51,941 bases of DNA from Rhodocyclaceae bacterium. Lineage in GTDB: Bacteria > Pseudomonadota > Gammaproteobacteria > Burkholderiales > Rhodocyclaceae. How positions within the stretch are numbered: position 1 is the stretch's first letter; each line of letters opens with the position of its first letter. Both the position numbers and the translations under genes were made by a program. The DNA is taken from contig JAGRGB010000199.1 in the NCBI GenBank assembly GCA_020445745.1, positions 1-51,941 on the forward strand. Direction: 5' to 3'. Shown here one piece after another: positions 24,110 through 32,577 of this stretch. The notes under the pieces are model-generated. The model ran no database searches. It saw only the letters and a program-made list of their open reading frames with translations, and was not told where the DNA came from.

Positions 24110-25512
24110 CGCGCCACGCCCCCGGCCCGTGGCGCGATGTGGCGCGCGATCTGCTCGTCCGACAGCCGCGTCAGTTCGCCGCCCGGCAGGCCCGCCAGCA
24201 GTTCCCAGGCGCAGCGCATGCTCTGCTCGAGGCTGCGCGGCTGCTGCTGGGCGATCAATTCCGCCTCGAAACGCATGCCGAAGCGGATGTAGCGCCGGTC
24301 CGCGTCCGATAGGCCGTCCTCGCCGACCACCCTGGCCAGCAGTCGGGCCTGGGCCGCGCGTGCGTAGGCGGCGTAGAGCTGGCTCGCCAGCGCCGGGTGG
24401 TCCGCATCGGTGAAGCCCTCGCCGGTGCCGTCCTTCATCAGCCGCGACAGGCTGGGCAGCACGTCCACCGGTGGCCACACGCCGGCACGATCGAGGCTGC
24501 GGGAGAGCACGATCTGGCCTTCGGTGATGTAGCCCGAGAGATCCGGAACCGGGTGTCCGATGTCGTCCGAGGGCATCGTCAGGATCGGCAGCTGGGTCAG
24601 CGTGCCCGGGCGGCCACGAATGCAGCCGGCCCGCTCGTAGATGCTCGCCAGGTCCGAATACAGGTAGCCCGGAAAGCCCTTGCGCGCGGGCACCTCGCCC
24701 CGCGCGCCGGCCACTTCGCGCAGCGCTTCGCAGTAGGCGGTCATGTCGGTCATGATCACCAGCACGTGGCGCCCTTCGACGAAGGCCAGGTACTCGGCCG
24801 CGGTCAGCGCGTAGCGCGGCGTCAGCAGCCGCTGGGTGCTGGCGTCGCCGGCGAGGTTCAGGAACAGCACAGAGCGCTGCAGCGCGCCGCTGTCCTGCAG
24901 GCTGGTGCGGAAGTACTCGGCGGTGTCGTGGGCGATGCCGACGCCGGCGAAGACGATCGCGAACTGGTCGTCGCGGGCGCTGCGCAGCCGGGCGTGGCCC
25001 GCGATCGCCACCGCGATGCGGTCGTGGGGCAGCCCGCCGGCCGAGAACAGCGGCAGCTTCTGGCCCCGCACCAGGCTGTTCATCAGGTCGATCGCGGTGA
25101 CGCCGGTCTCGATGAAGTCCTGCGGCGTATCGCGCGCGACCGGGTTCAGCGGCAGGCCGTCGATGCGCAGGCGACACGACACCGGCAACGGCGGACCGCC
25201 GTCGAGGGGCCGCCCGACGCCGTCCAGCACACGCCCGAGCACGCCGGAGCCGAGTCCGAAGTGCAACGCTTCGCCCGGGAAGCGCACGACCGTGCGCGGC
25301 AGGTCGAGGCCCGCCGCGCCCTCGAGCAGTTCCACGATCAAGCGCTCCCGATCCACGGCGGCGACCCGGCCGAGCCGGACCACGCCGTCGTCGCCGACGA
25401 CTTCGACCGCCTCGTTGTAGCCGACCTCGACCTTGCGCTGCAGGAACAGCAGCGGGCCCTCGAGGCGGCGCGCGCCGCCGGCGAGTTCAAGAAGCGGACG
25501 CATCGGGGGCAT
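24106..25512 (-). CDS. A/V-type ATPase subunit B, 468 aa
   Basis: The non-catalytic nucleotide-fold subunit of the V1/A1 head. Visible signatures are ETGVTAIDLMNSLVRGQKLP, LFSAGGLPHDRIA, IVFAGVGIAHDTAEYFR, VIMTDMTAYCEALREV and RKGFPGYLYSDLASIYERAG. The P-loop is degenerate (SAGGLPHDR), as normal for B subunits. It begins 26 bases inside the end of the A subunit gene; MRPLL at 25503 is an alternative start. With A, it forms the alternating hexamer. Confidence 0.95.
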   Translation of the reverse strand: MPPMRPLLELAGGARRLEGPLLFLQRKVEVGYNEAVEVVGDDGVVRLGRVAAVDRERLIVELLEGAAGLDLPRTVVRFPGEALHFGLGSGVLGRVLDGVGRPLDGGPPLPVSCRLRIDGLPLNPVARDTPQDFIETGVTAIDLMNSLVRGQKLPLFSAGGLPHDRIAVAIAGHARLRSARDDQFAIVFAGVGIAHDTAEYFRTSLQDSGALQRSVLFLNLAGDASTQRLLTPRYALTAAEYLAFVEGRHVLVIMTDMTAYCEALREVAGARGEVPARKGFPGYLYSDLASIYERAGCIRGRPGTLTQLPILTMPSDDIGHPVPDLSGYITEGQIVLSRSLDRAGVWPPVDVLPSLSRLMKDGTGEGFTDADHPALASQLYAAYARAAQARLLARVVGEDGLSDADRRYIRFGMRFEAELIAQQQPRSLEQSMRCAWELLAGLPGGELTRLSDEQIARHIAPRAGGVAR

Positions 25513-27301
25513 CGCTCCGTGCCTCCTCGCTCGACCCGCTGCGCCCCTCCAGCGCCGCGAAGCTTTGCCGCATCTCGCGCTCGAGGTCGGCGAACGCCTG
25601 TCGGTCTCCGTCGGCGATCTCCTCGCCGACGCGCTGCAGCCGGCGCAGCACCGGCAGCCCGGCGATCGCTTCGGGATTCGCGCCGGTGGTCAGCGCCTGA
25701 TGGCCGAGATCGAGGAAGATGCCGAGGATCCGCAACATCTGTGCCTGGCGCTCGGCGCCGCAGGCCCGGTCGTTGGGCGAGAACGCGGATTGGCGCAGGA
25801 AGCCCTCGCCGAGCACCTCCGCACACAGCAGCGTCAGGCGCTGGGGTGCCTGCAGCGCGTCCTTGCCGACGATGCGCGCCATGCGCCCCAGCCGGGCCTG
25901 GTCATCGAGCAGCGTCAGCACGCGGCGGCGCAACACCACCCACTCGTTGCCTTCGCCGCCCCCGCCGGGCAGGGCCGCGAAGATCCTTTGCCACCATTCG
26001 GCCACCGCAGCGGCGTCCTCGGAGTAGGACTGCAGCGGATCGATCGCCGGGTAGAACCTGGCCTGGGCGCGCCGCGCGTCGAGGGCCCAGAAGCTGCGCA
26101 CGTAGCGCGTCGTGTGGCTGGTCACCGGTTCGGAGAAATCCCCGGCCTGGGGACTGACCGAGCCGAGCAGCGTGACCGAGCCGTGGCCCCCGGCGAGCGT
26201 CGTCACCCGCGCCGCGCGTTCGTAGAACTCCGCCAGTCGGCTGCCGAGATAGGCCGGGTAACCACCTTCGCCGGGCATTTCGCCGAGCCGGCCCGACACC
26301 TCGCGCAGCGCCTCGGCCCAGCGGCTGGTCGAATCCGCCAGCAGCGCCACGTCGAGGCCCTGGTCGCGGAAGTACTCGGCGATCGTCACGCCGCAGTAGA
26401 TGCTGGCCTCGCGGGCGGCGACCGGCATGTTGGAGGTGTTGGCGACGAGTACGGTGCGTTCCGACAGCGGGCGCCCGCTGCGCGGATCGACCAGTGCGCA
26501 GAGCTCCGCCAGCGTGCCGGCGATCTCGTTGCCGCGCTCGCCGCAGCCGACATAGACGATGACGTCGGCGCTGCACGACTTGGCCAGCGCCTCCAGCAGC
26601 ACCGTCTTGCCGGTGCCGAAGCCGCCCGGAATCGCCGCCTTGCCGCCCAGCGCGACCGGGAACAGCGTGTCGAGGACGCGCTGCCCGGTCAGCAGCGGCG
26701 CCTCGGTCGGCAGGCGGTGGCGCACCGGGCGCGGCCTCCTGACCGGCCATTCGTGCCCCATCGCCAGTACCCGTTCGGTGCCGGCGGGGGTGCGCAGCCG
26801 GGCCAGCGGCTCGTCGTCGCGGTACGTGCCGGCGGCGACGATGTGCACGATCTCGCCCGCCAGCTCGGGCGGCACCAGGCATCGCAGGTCGAGGGCGCCG
26901 CCGTCGATGCGGCCGAAGGGCTGGCCGGGTGCGACCGGTGAGCCGACCGCCAGCAGCGGCTCGAAGGAAAAGCGCCGGACCGGGCGCCGGCGCTCGCCCG
27001 GTGCGATGAACGGCGAGTCGAGCCCGTCGAGGGGGCGCAGCAGGCCGTCGTAGATGCCGCCCAGCAGCGACGGCCCGAGCCACACCATCAGCGGCCGGCC
27101 GAGGCCCTCGACCTGGTCGCCGGGCTTGACGCCGGTGGTGTCCTCGTAGAGCTGGGCGACCAGCTCGTCGCCGGCGAGGCGTACCACTTCGCCGAGCAGG
27201 CCGGCGCGCCCGACCCGCAGGGCCTCGCCCATCGCGAACGGCCCGTCGCAGCGGGCGCGCAGCACCGGGCCGGCGATCGATTCGGTGGTGGCGCGGCTCA
27301 T
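25487..27301 (-). CDS. A/V-type ATPase catalytic subunit A, 604 aa
   Basis: The catalytic subunit of the V1/A1 head. The Walker A motif is GGFGTGKT (226-233). VGCGERGNEIAGTLAEL, VLVANTSNMPVAAREASIY, DVALLADSTSRWAEALREV and MPGEGGYPAYLGSRLAEFYE are family signatures, and the extra A-subunit 'non-homologous region' (about 120-195) is present. It hydrolyses or makes ATP coupled to ion flow. The ATG at 27301 overlaps the E subunit stop (ATGA). Length is normal for the family. Confidence 0.95.
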   Translation of the reverse strand: MSRATTESIAGPVLRARCDGPFAMGEALRVGRAGLLGEVVRLAGDELVAQLYEDTTGVKPGDQVEGLGRPLMVWLGPSLLGGIYDGLLRPLDGLDSPFIAPGERRRPVRRFSFEPLLAVGSPVAPGQPFGRIDGGALDLRCLVPPELAGEIVHIVAAGTYRDDEPLARLRTPAGTERVLAMGHEWPVRRPRPVRHRLPTEAPLLTGQRVLDTLFPVALGGKAAIPGGFGTGKTVLLEALAKSCSADVIVYVGCGERGNEIAGTLAELCALVDPRSGRPLSERTVLVANTSNMPVAAREASIYCGVTIAEYFRDQGLDVALLADSTSRWAEALREVSGRLGEMPGEGGYPAYLGSRLAEFYERAARVTTLAGGHGSVTLLGSVSPQAGDFSEPVTSHTTRYVRSFWALDARRAQARFYPAIDPLQSYSEDAAAVAEWWQRIFAALPGGGGEGNEWVVLRRRVLTLLDDQARLGRMARIVGKDALQAPQRLTLLCAEVLGEGFLRQSAFSPNDRACGAERQAQMLRILGIFLDLGHQALTTGANPEAIAGLPVLRRLQRVGEEIADGDRQAFADLEREMRQSFAALEGRSGSSEEARSDAPDASAS

Positions 27302-27912
27302 GCCGAGGTCCACAGGTGGATCAGCCGGCCGACGATCGCCTGGCGGTCGCTCGTCAGTCCATCGACGGTGGCGTCGAGGCGGGTCTCGCCGGCGCGGATC
27401 TCGATGCCGGCGCCGATTTCTTCCGCGCTGTCGCAGCGCACCTCGGTGATGCCCCGCTTTGCCAGGTCGGCGACCATCGCGACGCGTTCCCGCTCCGGCA
27501 GATCGGGCGGGTGGCGGACGATCCAGCCCCGCGCCGGCAGACGCGCGAGCGCGGCGTTGGTGGCCGAGGCGATCCAGCGCCGGCGTGCCGGCGGCTTGCG
27601 CCACCGATCCGTCAGCGCGCTCGCCAGCAGCGGCCAGGCCTCGTCGGCGATCATCGCGACGCGACGCAGCTGTCGCGCGTGCTCGGCCGTCGCGACCCGG
27701 GCCCGGGCCTTCGCCAGGCGTGCCTCGTGCTCGGCGCGCTGCCGTGACAGCGCCTCGCGATGCTCGCGGCGCAGGGCATGGGCTGCGCGCCGGAAAGTGC
27801 TCCGCGCCTCAGCCTCGGCCGGCGCCAGGGCCTGCGCGCAGCGTCGTTCACGATCTGTCGCCACCAGCGCCAGCAGCGCCTGCAGCGCGGTGGACGTGGC
27901 ATCGCCGTTCAT
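27298..27912 (-). CDS. A/V-type ATPase subunit E, 204 aa
   Basis: Peripheral-stalk subunit. The N-terminal half is a charged coiled coil (HREALSRQRAEHEARLAKAR) and the C-terminal half a small alpha/beta head (EVRCDSAEEIGAGIEI, LDATVDGL). It pairs with the G/H subunit encoded first in the operon. The identification rests on position between F and A and on this layout; sequence conservation in this family is low. It overlaps F by four bases. Confidence 0.8.
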   Translation of the reverse strand: MNGDATSTALQALLALVATDRERRCAQALAPAEAEARSTFRRAAHALRREHREALSRQRAEHEARLAKARARVATAEHARQLRRVAMIADEAWPLLASALTDRWRKPPARRRWIASATNAALARLPARGWIVRHPPDLPERERVAMVADLAKRGITEVRCDSAEEIGAGIEIRAGETRLDATVDGLTSDRQAIVGRLIHLWTSA

Positions 27913-28202
27913 GGCAGCAGGCCCAGCAGGCGGCGCACCGCGGCAGCCGGGCTGGCCGTGGACGCCGCACCATCGACATCCGGCAGCACCACTACCGGCG
28001 GTCGCGACTCGATCAGCGCCGCCTGCAGCAGGGCCTGCGGCAGCGCGGCGGCCACCGCCGTATCGACGATCAGCAGCGCGGCTTCGCGACGCGCCGCTGC
28101 GAAGGCCTGCAACACGTCCTCGTTCGCGCCGCGGGGCTCGACGCCGGCCAGCCGGAAGCCCGCGCCATCGGCTTCGTTGCCGAGGAAGATGATCGTCTTC
28201 AT
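27909..28202 (-). CDS. A/V-type ATPase subunit F, 97 aa
   Basis: A small Rossmann-like protein starting MKTIIFLGNEADGAGFRLAG, typical of subunit F, with a middle LLIVDTAVAAALP. It binds the central stalk and can regulate rotation. The start overlaps the K subunit stop (ATGA) and its stop overlaps the E start. Confidence 0.85.
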   Translation of the reverse strand: MKTIIFLGNEADGAGFRLAGVEPRGANEDVLQAFAAARREAALLIVDTAVAAALPQALLQAALIESRPPVVVLPDVDGAASTASPAAAVRRLLGLLP

Positions 28203-28555
28203 GCCAGTCGGTTGAGAATCAGGATCGACACGATCAGGCCGTAGATCGCTATGCCCTCGGCGAGGCCGACGAAGATCAGCAGGCGGCCGAACAGCTCCGG
28301 CCGTTCGGCGAGCGTGGCGACGGCTGCCGCGCCGAGCTTGCCGACCGCCAGCCCGGCCCCGAGGGCGGACAGTCCGGTGGCCAGCGCGGCACCGACCAGA
28401 CCCCAGGCGAGGGCCTCCGAATCCGGGCCTCCGGTGGCGCCCGGCGATGCCGCCGAGGCCTCCGGCAGCAGCCACGCGGTGGCGCCGGCCGCCAGCAGCG
28501 CCGCGACGGCCGCCAGCACGGCAACCAGGATCAGGGCTTGCGGCTCACGTTTCAT
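28199..28555 (-). CDS. A/V-type ATPase proteolipid subunit K (c-ring), 118 aa
   Basis: The last 70 residues are the usual c-subunit hairpin: LSALGAGLAVGKLGAAAVAT, loop ERPELFG, then FVGLAEGIAIYGLIVSILIL with the ion-carrying Glu at about residue 100. An additional hydrophobic helix (LILVAVLAAVAALLAAGATA) precedes it, perhaps a cleaved signal or a third transmembrane helix. The residue after the Glu is Gly rather than Thr or Ser, which is not the classical Na+-type pattern, so proton coupling is inferred. It overlaps subunit I by 11 bases. Confidence 0.85.
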   Translation of the reverse strand: MKREPQALILVAVLAAVAALLAAGATAWLLPEASAASPGATGGPDSEALAWGLVGAALATGLSALGAGLAVGKLGAAAVATLAERPELFGRLLIFVGLAEGIAIYGLIVSILILNRLA

Positions 28556-30353
28556 GATGGTTCTCCCGGAAGGCATGCGTCGGTGGCAGGGCCGGCCGGA
28601 AGGCGCGGCCGCTGGCAAGGAAGAAGCGGGTGAAGAACTCGAACAGCACCAGGCGTGTGGTCTGGATCGACACCACCAGCAGTTCGAGGCCGACGATCAG
28701 CAGGTTGCCGACCACGATCACCACCACGCCAGTGGCGCCGTCGCCGGCCGCCGCCGCCAGCAGCAGCATCGCCGACGACAGGCCGGCATGGGCGATCGCG
28801 AAGGCACCGACGCGGACGAAGGAGATCGTGTTGATCGCCAATTGGAACGCCCGCTCGAGGCTGCCGCCGATGCGGCGCAGCACCTCGCTGCCGTTCCCCG
28901 CCCGGCGCACGGCCAGCAGCAGCGCCAGCGCCACCGCGGCAAGCAGCGCGGCGGCCGGTGCGACACCCGGCAGCAGGCATGCCAGCCCACCCAGATACAG
29001 CACCAGCGCGGGCCCGTCGTCGTTGAGCCAGGCGCCCATCTCGCCCCGCCAGCGCGCCTCGAACCCGGCCAGCACGAGGCCGGCGCAGAGCAGCGCGGCA
29101 CCCAGCCCGAGGGGAAGCAGCAGCACCGGCATCGGATCATGGAGGGGCTCGACCCACAGCGCGGTGACCACGCCGTGCAGGCTGAACACGCTGCCGAATA
29201 CCCAGCCGAAGAATGCCGCGCTGAGGCCGGCGGGCACCAGCAGGTTGGCGAGGGTCCAGCGACGGCCCAGCAGCAGGCCGAGCGCGGCGATCAGCAGGCC
29301 CTGGCCGAGGTCGCCGAACATGTAGCCGAACAGCAGCGGGAAGACCAGCGCGACGAGGGCGCTCGGATCCGCCGCATCGTGCGCCGGCATGCCGAGCAGC
29401 CCGCAGAATGCCTCGTACGGCCTCGCCCACCAGGGATTGCGCAGTATCAGCGGCACCTGCATGTCGCGCGGCGGCGGCGCAAAGCGCAGCAGGGTCGGGA
29501 CCGCCACCTCGGCAAGGCGACGCTGCAGCGTCGCCGGCTCGCAGGTCCAGCCGGTCAGGCGGCACAGCGCCCGGCGCGCCTCCACGGCGCGGGCGTTGTC
29601 CACGCACCAGCACACGCGATGGGCCGACACCACCGCTTCGGCGAGCCCATGCTCGGCCGCCAGCGCGTCGAGGCGCTGCCGGCCGGCGCCGACCGCTGCC
29701 GCGCATGTGGATCGTCGGGCTGCGAGGGCCGTCGTGGCGTCTCCGGCGGCGATGCCGTCGGGCACCGCCAGCGCCTGGCCACCGAGGCTGCGTATCCGCT
29801 CGCCGAGCTCCGCCAGCGGGGCCGCCGGGCCGATCGCCAGGATCAGCGGCGGGCTGCTGCCCGGCACCGGCTTCAGCAGCACGTCGGCCGGCACGCGCAC
29901 GGCTTCGGGCTGCGGGCACCGGTGGATCGCGGCGGCGACGATACCGCCGGCGAGGGCCCGCCGTTCGGCTTCGTCGAGGGCCGACGTCTCGAGCAGCGTC
30001 AGCCAGGTGTCGAGCAGGGCGTGCTCCGACGCCGCGTGCTCGATCGAAGCCAGCACCGGCCGGGCTTCCCGCGCCCAGGCCTCGATGTGCTCCAGCGCGG
30101 TCGGCAGCATTTCGTTCGGGAAGGCCCGCAAGGGCTCGGAGACCAACGCCTGCCAGAGGTGGCCGAACTCGCGCTCGAGGTCGCGAAAGCGCTGGATCAG
30201 CGGACCGCACTCGGCGTGCATGCCATTCTCGCCACCGTCCGCGGGCGATTCGAACTCGGCCAGTCCGGCGCTCGCGATCGCCTCGGCGATGCCCAACGCA
30301 TCCTCCCTGGGGGCCAGGATCTCGAACCACAGCGCAGGCTGGGGACGCATCAT
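28545..30353 (-). CDS. A/V-type ATPase subunit I (a subunit), 602 aa
   Basis: The membrane stator subunit. The N-terminal about 300 residues form the cytoplasmic peripheral domain; the C-terminal half has about seven transmembrane helices. These include ALVALVFPLLFGYMFGDLGQ and the family signature AINTISFVRVGAFAIAHAGL, which contains the essential arginine region. It forms the ion half-channels with the c-ring. The start MMRPQPALWFEI overlaps the C subunit stop; a longer upstream frame lacks similarity. At 602 residues it is within the range of bacterial subunit I. Confidence 0.9.
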   Translation of the reverse strand: MMRPQPALWFEILAPREDALGIAEAIASAGLAEFESPADGGENGMHAECGPLIQRFRDLEREFGHLWQALVSEPLRAFPNEMLPTALEHIEAWAREARPVLASIEHAASEHALLDTWLTLLETSALDEAERRALAGGIVAAAIHRCPQPEAVRVPADVLLKPVPGSSPPLILAIGPAAPLAELGERIRSLGGQALAVPDGIAAGDATTALAARRSTCAAAVGAGRQRLDALAAEHGLAEAVVSAHRVCWCVDNARAVEARRALCRLTGWTCEPATLQRRLAEVAVPTLLRFAPPPRDMQVPLILRNPWWARPYEAFCGLLGMPAHDAADPSALVALVFPLLFGYMFGDLGQGLLIAALGLLLGRRWTLANLLVPAGLSAAFFGWVFGSVFSLHGVVTALWVEPLHDPMPVLLLPLGLGAALLCAGLVLAGFEARWRGEMGAWLNDDGPALVLYLGGLACLLPGVAPAAALLAAVALALLLAVRRAGNGSEVLRRIGGSLERAFQLAINTISFVRVGAFAIAHAGLSSAMLLLAAAAGDGATGVVVIVVGNLLIVGLELLVVSIQTTRLVLFEFFTRFFLASGRAFRPALPPTHAFRENHHET

Positions 30354-31036
30354 GGCGACGACTCCAGGGCCAGCGTCCGCAGCACCAGGCAGGCCTGCAG
30401 GCGGCGCAGGTCGATGGCGACCAGGCACAGATAAGGGAAGGCGGCGGCGGGCTGGCCGGACAGCCGCCGGAAGCACTGCAGCGAAAACCGTTCGACCGGC
30501 CGGCTGCGGGCCTGCAGCCCGTCCGCCGGGCGCGACAAGGCTGCACCCAGGCACGCTCCCAGCCGTTGGGCGAAGCGGGCCAGCGCTTCCGCATCGTCGT
30601 CGCCTGGCGGCCAGCAGGCCCGCCAACGCGCGTCCCAGGCGTGGACCGTGGTGAGCGGTGCAGCGGCATCGCTGTTGGCGCCGCGTTCCAGCGCCGGATC
30701 GTCGTGCATCCACGGCTGGGCGGGGCGGCCGGCGGCGAGCCAGGACCATGCCGGCAGGTCGATCAAAGCCGCGGTGGCCGACACCGCGGCACGCCAAGGC
30801 GCCGGCATCCAGCGCGCCGTGCGCGCCACTTCGCGGCGCCAGTTGGCCCGCATCGCCAGTTCGAAAGTATGCACCGTGCCGCCCTCGTTCACCCCGTCGA
30901 GCCACGCCGCCAGCCCGCCGTCCCGCGCCGTCGCGAGCACGCCTGCCAGCGAACGCGTGGCCGACAGCCGACGCCACAGCGCGTCCCCGGGCCGGCGTCC
31001 GAGTCGGGCCTGCATCCTTGCCTGGGCGTATTCCAT
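30350..31036 (-). CDS. A/V-type ATPase subunit C-like, 228 aa
   Basis: A helical protein starting MEYAQARMQARLGRRPGDAL and ending EFSL-like FSLQCFRRLSGQPAAAFPYL and VAIDLRRLQACLVLR. Placement between G/H and I, helical character and the C-terminal pattern fit the d/C (socket) subunit that connects the central stalk to the c-ring. It is shorter than typical archaeal C subunits, and conservation is low, so the assignment leans on operon position. Confidence 0.7.
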   Translation of the reverse strand: MEYAQARMQARLGRRPGDALWRRLSATRSLAGVLATARDGGLAAWLDGVNEGGTVHTFELAMRANWRREVARTARWMPAPWRAAVSATAALIDLPAWSWLAAGRPAQPWMHDDPALERGANSDAAAPLTTVHAWDARWRACWPPGDDDAEALARFAQRLGACLGAALSRPADGLQARSRPVERFSLQCFRRLSGQPAAAFPYLCLVAIDLRRLQACLVLRTLALESSP

Positions 31037-31053
31037 CGCGGAGCGCGGCGCGG

Positions 31054-31416
31054 TCAGCCGTCGTCGCCGCACAACTCGCCGGCGAGCATCGCCACCGCCC
31101 GCATCAGGCGGGAGCGGTCGTCGGCGTCCAGCTGGACGGGCTGCTCGGCCTCGGCCCGCGCCTGTTCGAAGCGGCCCAGCGCGGCCGCCTCGACCGCCGC
31201 GTCGGCCGCTGTCCGGCGGGCACGACGCGCCGCCGAGCGCTCGGCGAGCCGGCACAGCGCCTCCTCCACCTGTCCGTGCAGCGCCTCGGCTCGCATCTGG
31301 CAGTCGCGCACCGCCCGTTCGGCGTCTTCCTCGGCCGCCAGTACCCGGGCAAACGCGATCTCGACATCCTCGTCGGCGTTTGCCGCGATCTGTCCCGTCG
31401 GTCGGCCAGATTCCAT
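31054..31416 (-). CDS. A/V-type ATPase peripheral-stalk subunit G/H-like, 120 aa
   Basis: An Ala/Glu/Arg-rich coiled coil throughout (FARVLAAEEDAERAVRDCQM, AADAAVEAAALGRFEQARAE). It is the first gene of the operon, 18 bp before subunit C. This composition and position match the G/H subunit that pairs with E in the peripheral stalk. Low-complexity composition prevents firmer assignment. Confidence 0.65.
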   Translation of the reverse strand: MESGRPTGQIAANADEDVEIAFARVLAAEEDAERAVRDCQMRAEALHGQVEEALCRLAERSAARRARRTAADAAVEAAALGRFEQARAEAEQPVQLDADDRSRLMRAVAMLAGELCGDDG

Positions 31417-31745
31417 CGCAATTCCTCCCCCTCAATGCGCCCCCGGAACCCCGGTCTCCGGATGTCGGCGTCGGCTCCCGCGGCCGCTTTGCCTCCACCG
31501 CGTGGGTCCGGACCCGGCGAGCGAATTTCTTCCGTTCGTTCAAGTTCTAGACCGATGACCGGTACGCGTCAGCAGCGAATGCGCGGGTGTTGATGTAGCT
31601 CAGCGAAGCGCCCCGGCTTGGCCGTCCCCGGTGCCGGCAGGCTGCCGCCGTGATCCTCCGCGGGCAATGCCGCTGCCGGCCGCGATGGCCGGCGGATCGG
31701 CGCCACGGTGTATGCTGCCGCCGTTTCGGATTCCGGGCGCAGGCC
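31417..31745. other. Divergent promoter region between ATPase operon and GNAT gene
   Basis: About 330 bp. It should contain the promoter of the nine-gene ATPase operon. The ribosome-binding site GGGGGAGGAATT lies just before the first start. No gene and no recognised operator. Confidence 0.5.
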
Positions 31746-32429
31746 GTGCCGACTTCGTCACCCCTCGACAACATCGCCTGGCATGCGCTGACCGGTGCGC
31801 AGGCGCGATTCGCCACGGGCCGCGGCGCGGCCCGCCGGTTCGCGCCGGGTTTCTCGCCGATCCTCGGTTTCGAGGATCGGCTGAAGCCCGACTTCGCCGC
31901 GCTGGACATGTTCAGCGCGGCCGGCGAGGCCTTTTATTGCCTGCACTGGACCGGCCCGATGGCGGCGGGCTGGCGCCTGGAGGATGAAGGCGCGGTGCGC
32001 CAGATGGTGCGCGCGCCGGCGCCGCCGGTGGCGGTCGACCCGCGCGGCCTGCGGATGCTCGACGTCGGCGACGTGGCCCAGGCGATGGCTCTGGCGCGCT
32101 TGACCCGGCCGGGTCCGTTCGGGCCGCGCACGATCGAGTTGGGCGAATACTTCGGCGTGTTCGACGGCCCGAGGCTGGTGGCGATGGCCGGCGAACGGAT
32201 GGCGGCCGGCCCGTACCGCGAGATCAGCGGCGTGTGCACCGATCCCGACGCCCGCGGTCGCGGCCTGGCGCGACAGCTGGTCGGCCATCTCGCCGCCCGC
32301 CAGCATGCCCGGGGGCAGCTGTCCTTCCTGCACGTGATGGACGACAATCCGGGGGCGATTCGTCTTTACGAATCCCTGGGCTTCGCAACCCGCGGCGTCC
32401 ATCCGGTGCGTGTCGTCATGCGCCGCTGA
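31746..32429 (+). CDS. GNAT-family N-acetyltransferase, 227 aa
   Basis: An FR47-like GNAT domain in the C-terminal half: YREISGVCTDPDARGRGLAR with R-G-R-G-L-A acetyl-CoA loop, LSFLHVMDDNPGAIRLYESL and GFATRGVHPVRVVM. The N-terminal half (PILGFEDRLKPDFAALDMFS) is a poorly conserved partner domain common in this group. The start is uncertain; GTG 31746 follows the pattern of family starts. Substrate unknown. Not part of the ATPase operon (opposite strand). Confidence 0.8.
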   Translation: MPTSSPLDNIAWHALTGAQARFATGRGAARRFAPGFSPILGFEDRLKPDFAALDMFSAAGEAFYCLHWTGPMAAGWRLEDEGAVRQMVRAPAPPVAVDPRGLRMLDVGDVAQAMALARLTRPGPFGPRTIELGEYFGVFDGPRLVAMAGERMAAGPYREISGVCTDPDARGRGLARQLVGHLAARQHARGQLSFLHVMDDNPGAIRLYESLGFATRGVHPVRVVMRR

Positions 32430-32577
32430 CGTCGGCGGGCGTTGCACGCCGCCGGGCAGCGCGATCGCTCGCGTCGAGCCGACGTCGCCGTGGTGTGCAC
32501 CTTCTTGCGCGGTCGGCCGGCGCGCGCCATATTGCACGTTGCGGGGTGCCCGGCACCTCTCGTTGCGGAGCGCGACC

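Noticed and set aside
28251-30434. Long + strand open frame opposite ATPase subunits I and K
   Set aside because: Shadow of the transmembrane subunit genes; Gln/Arg/Ala-rich with no domain and no Shine-Dalgarno sequence.
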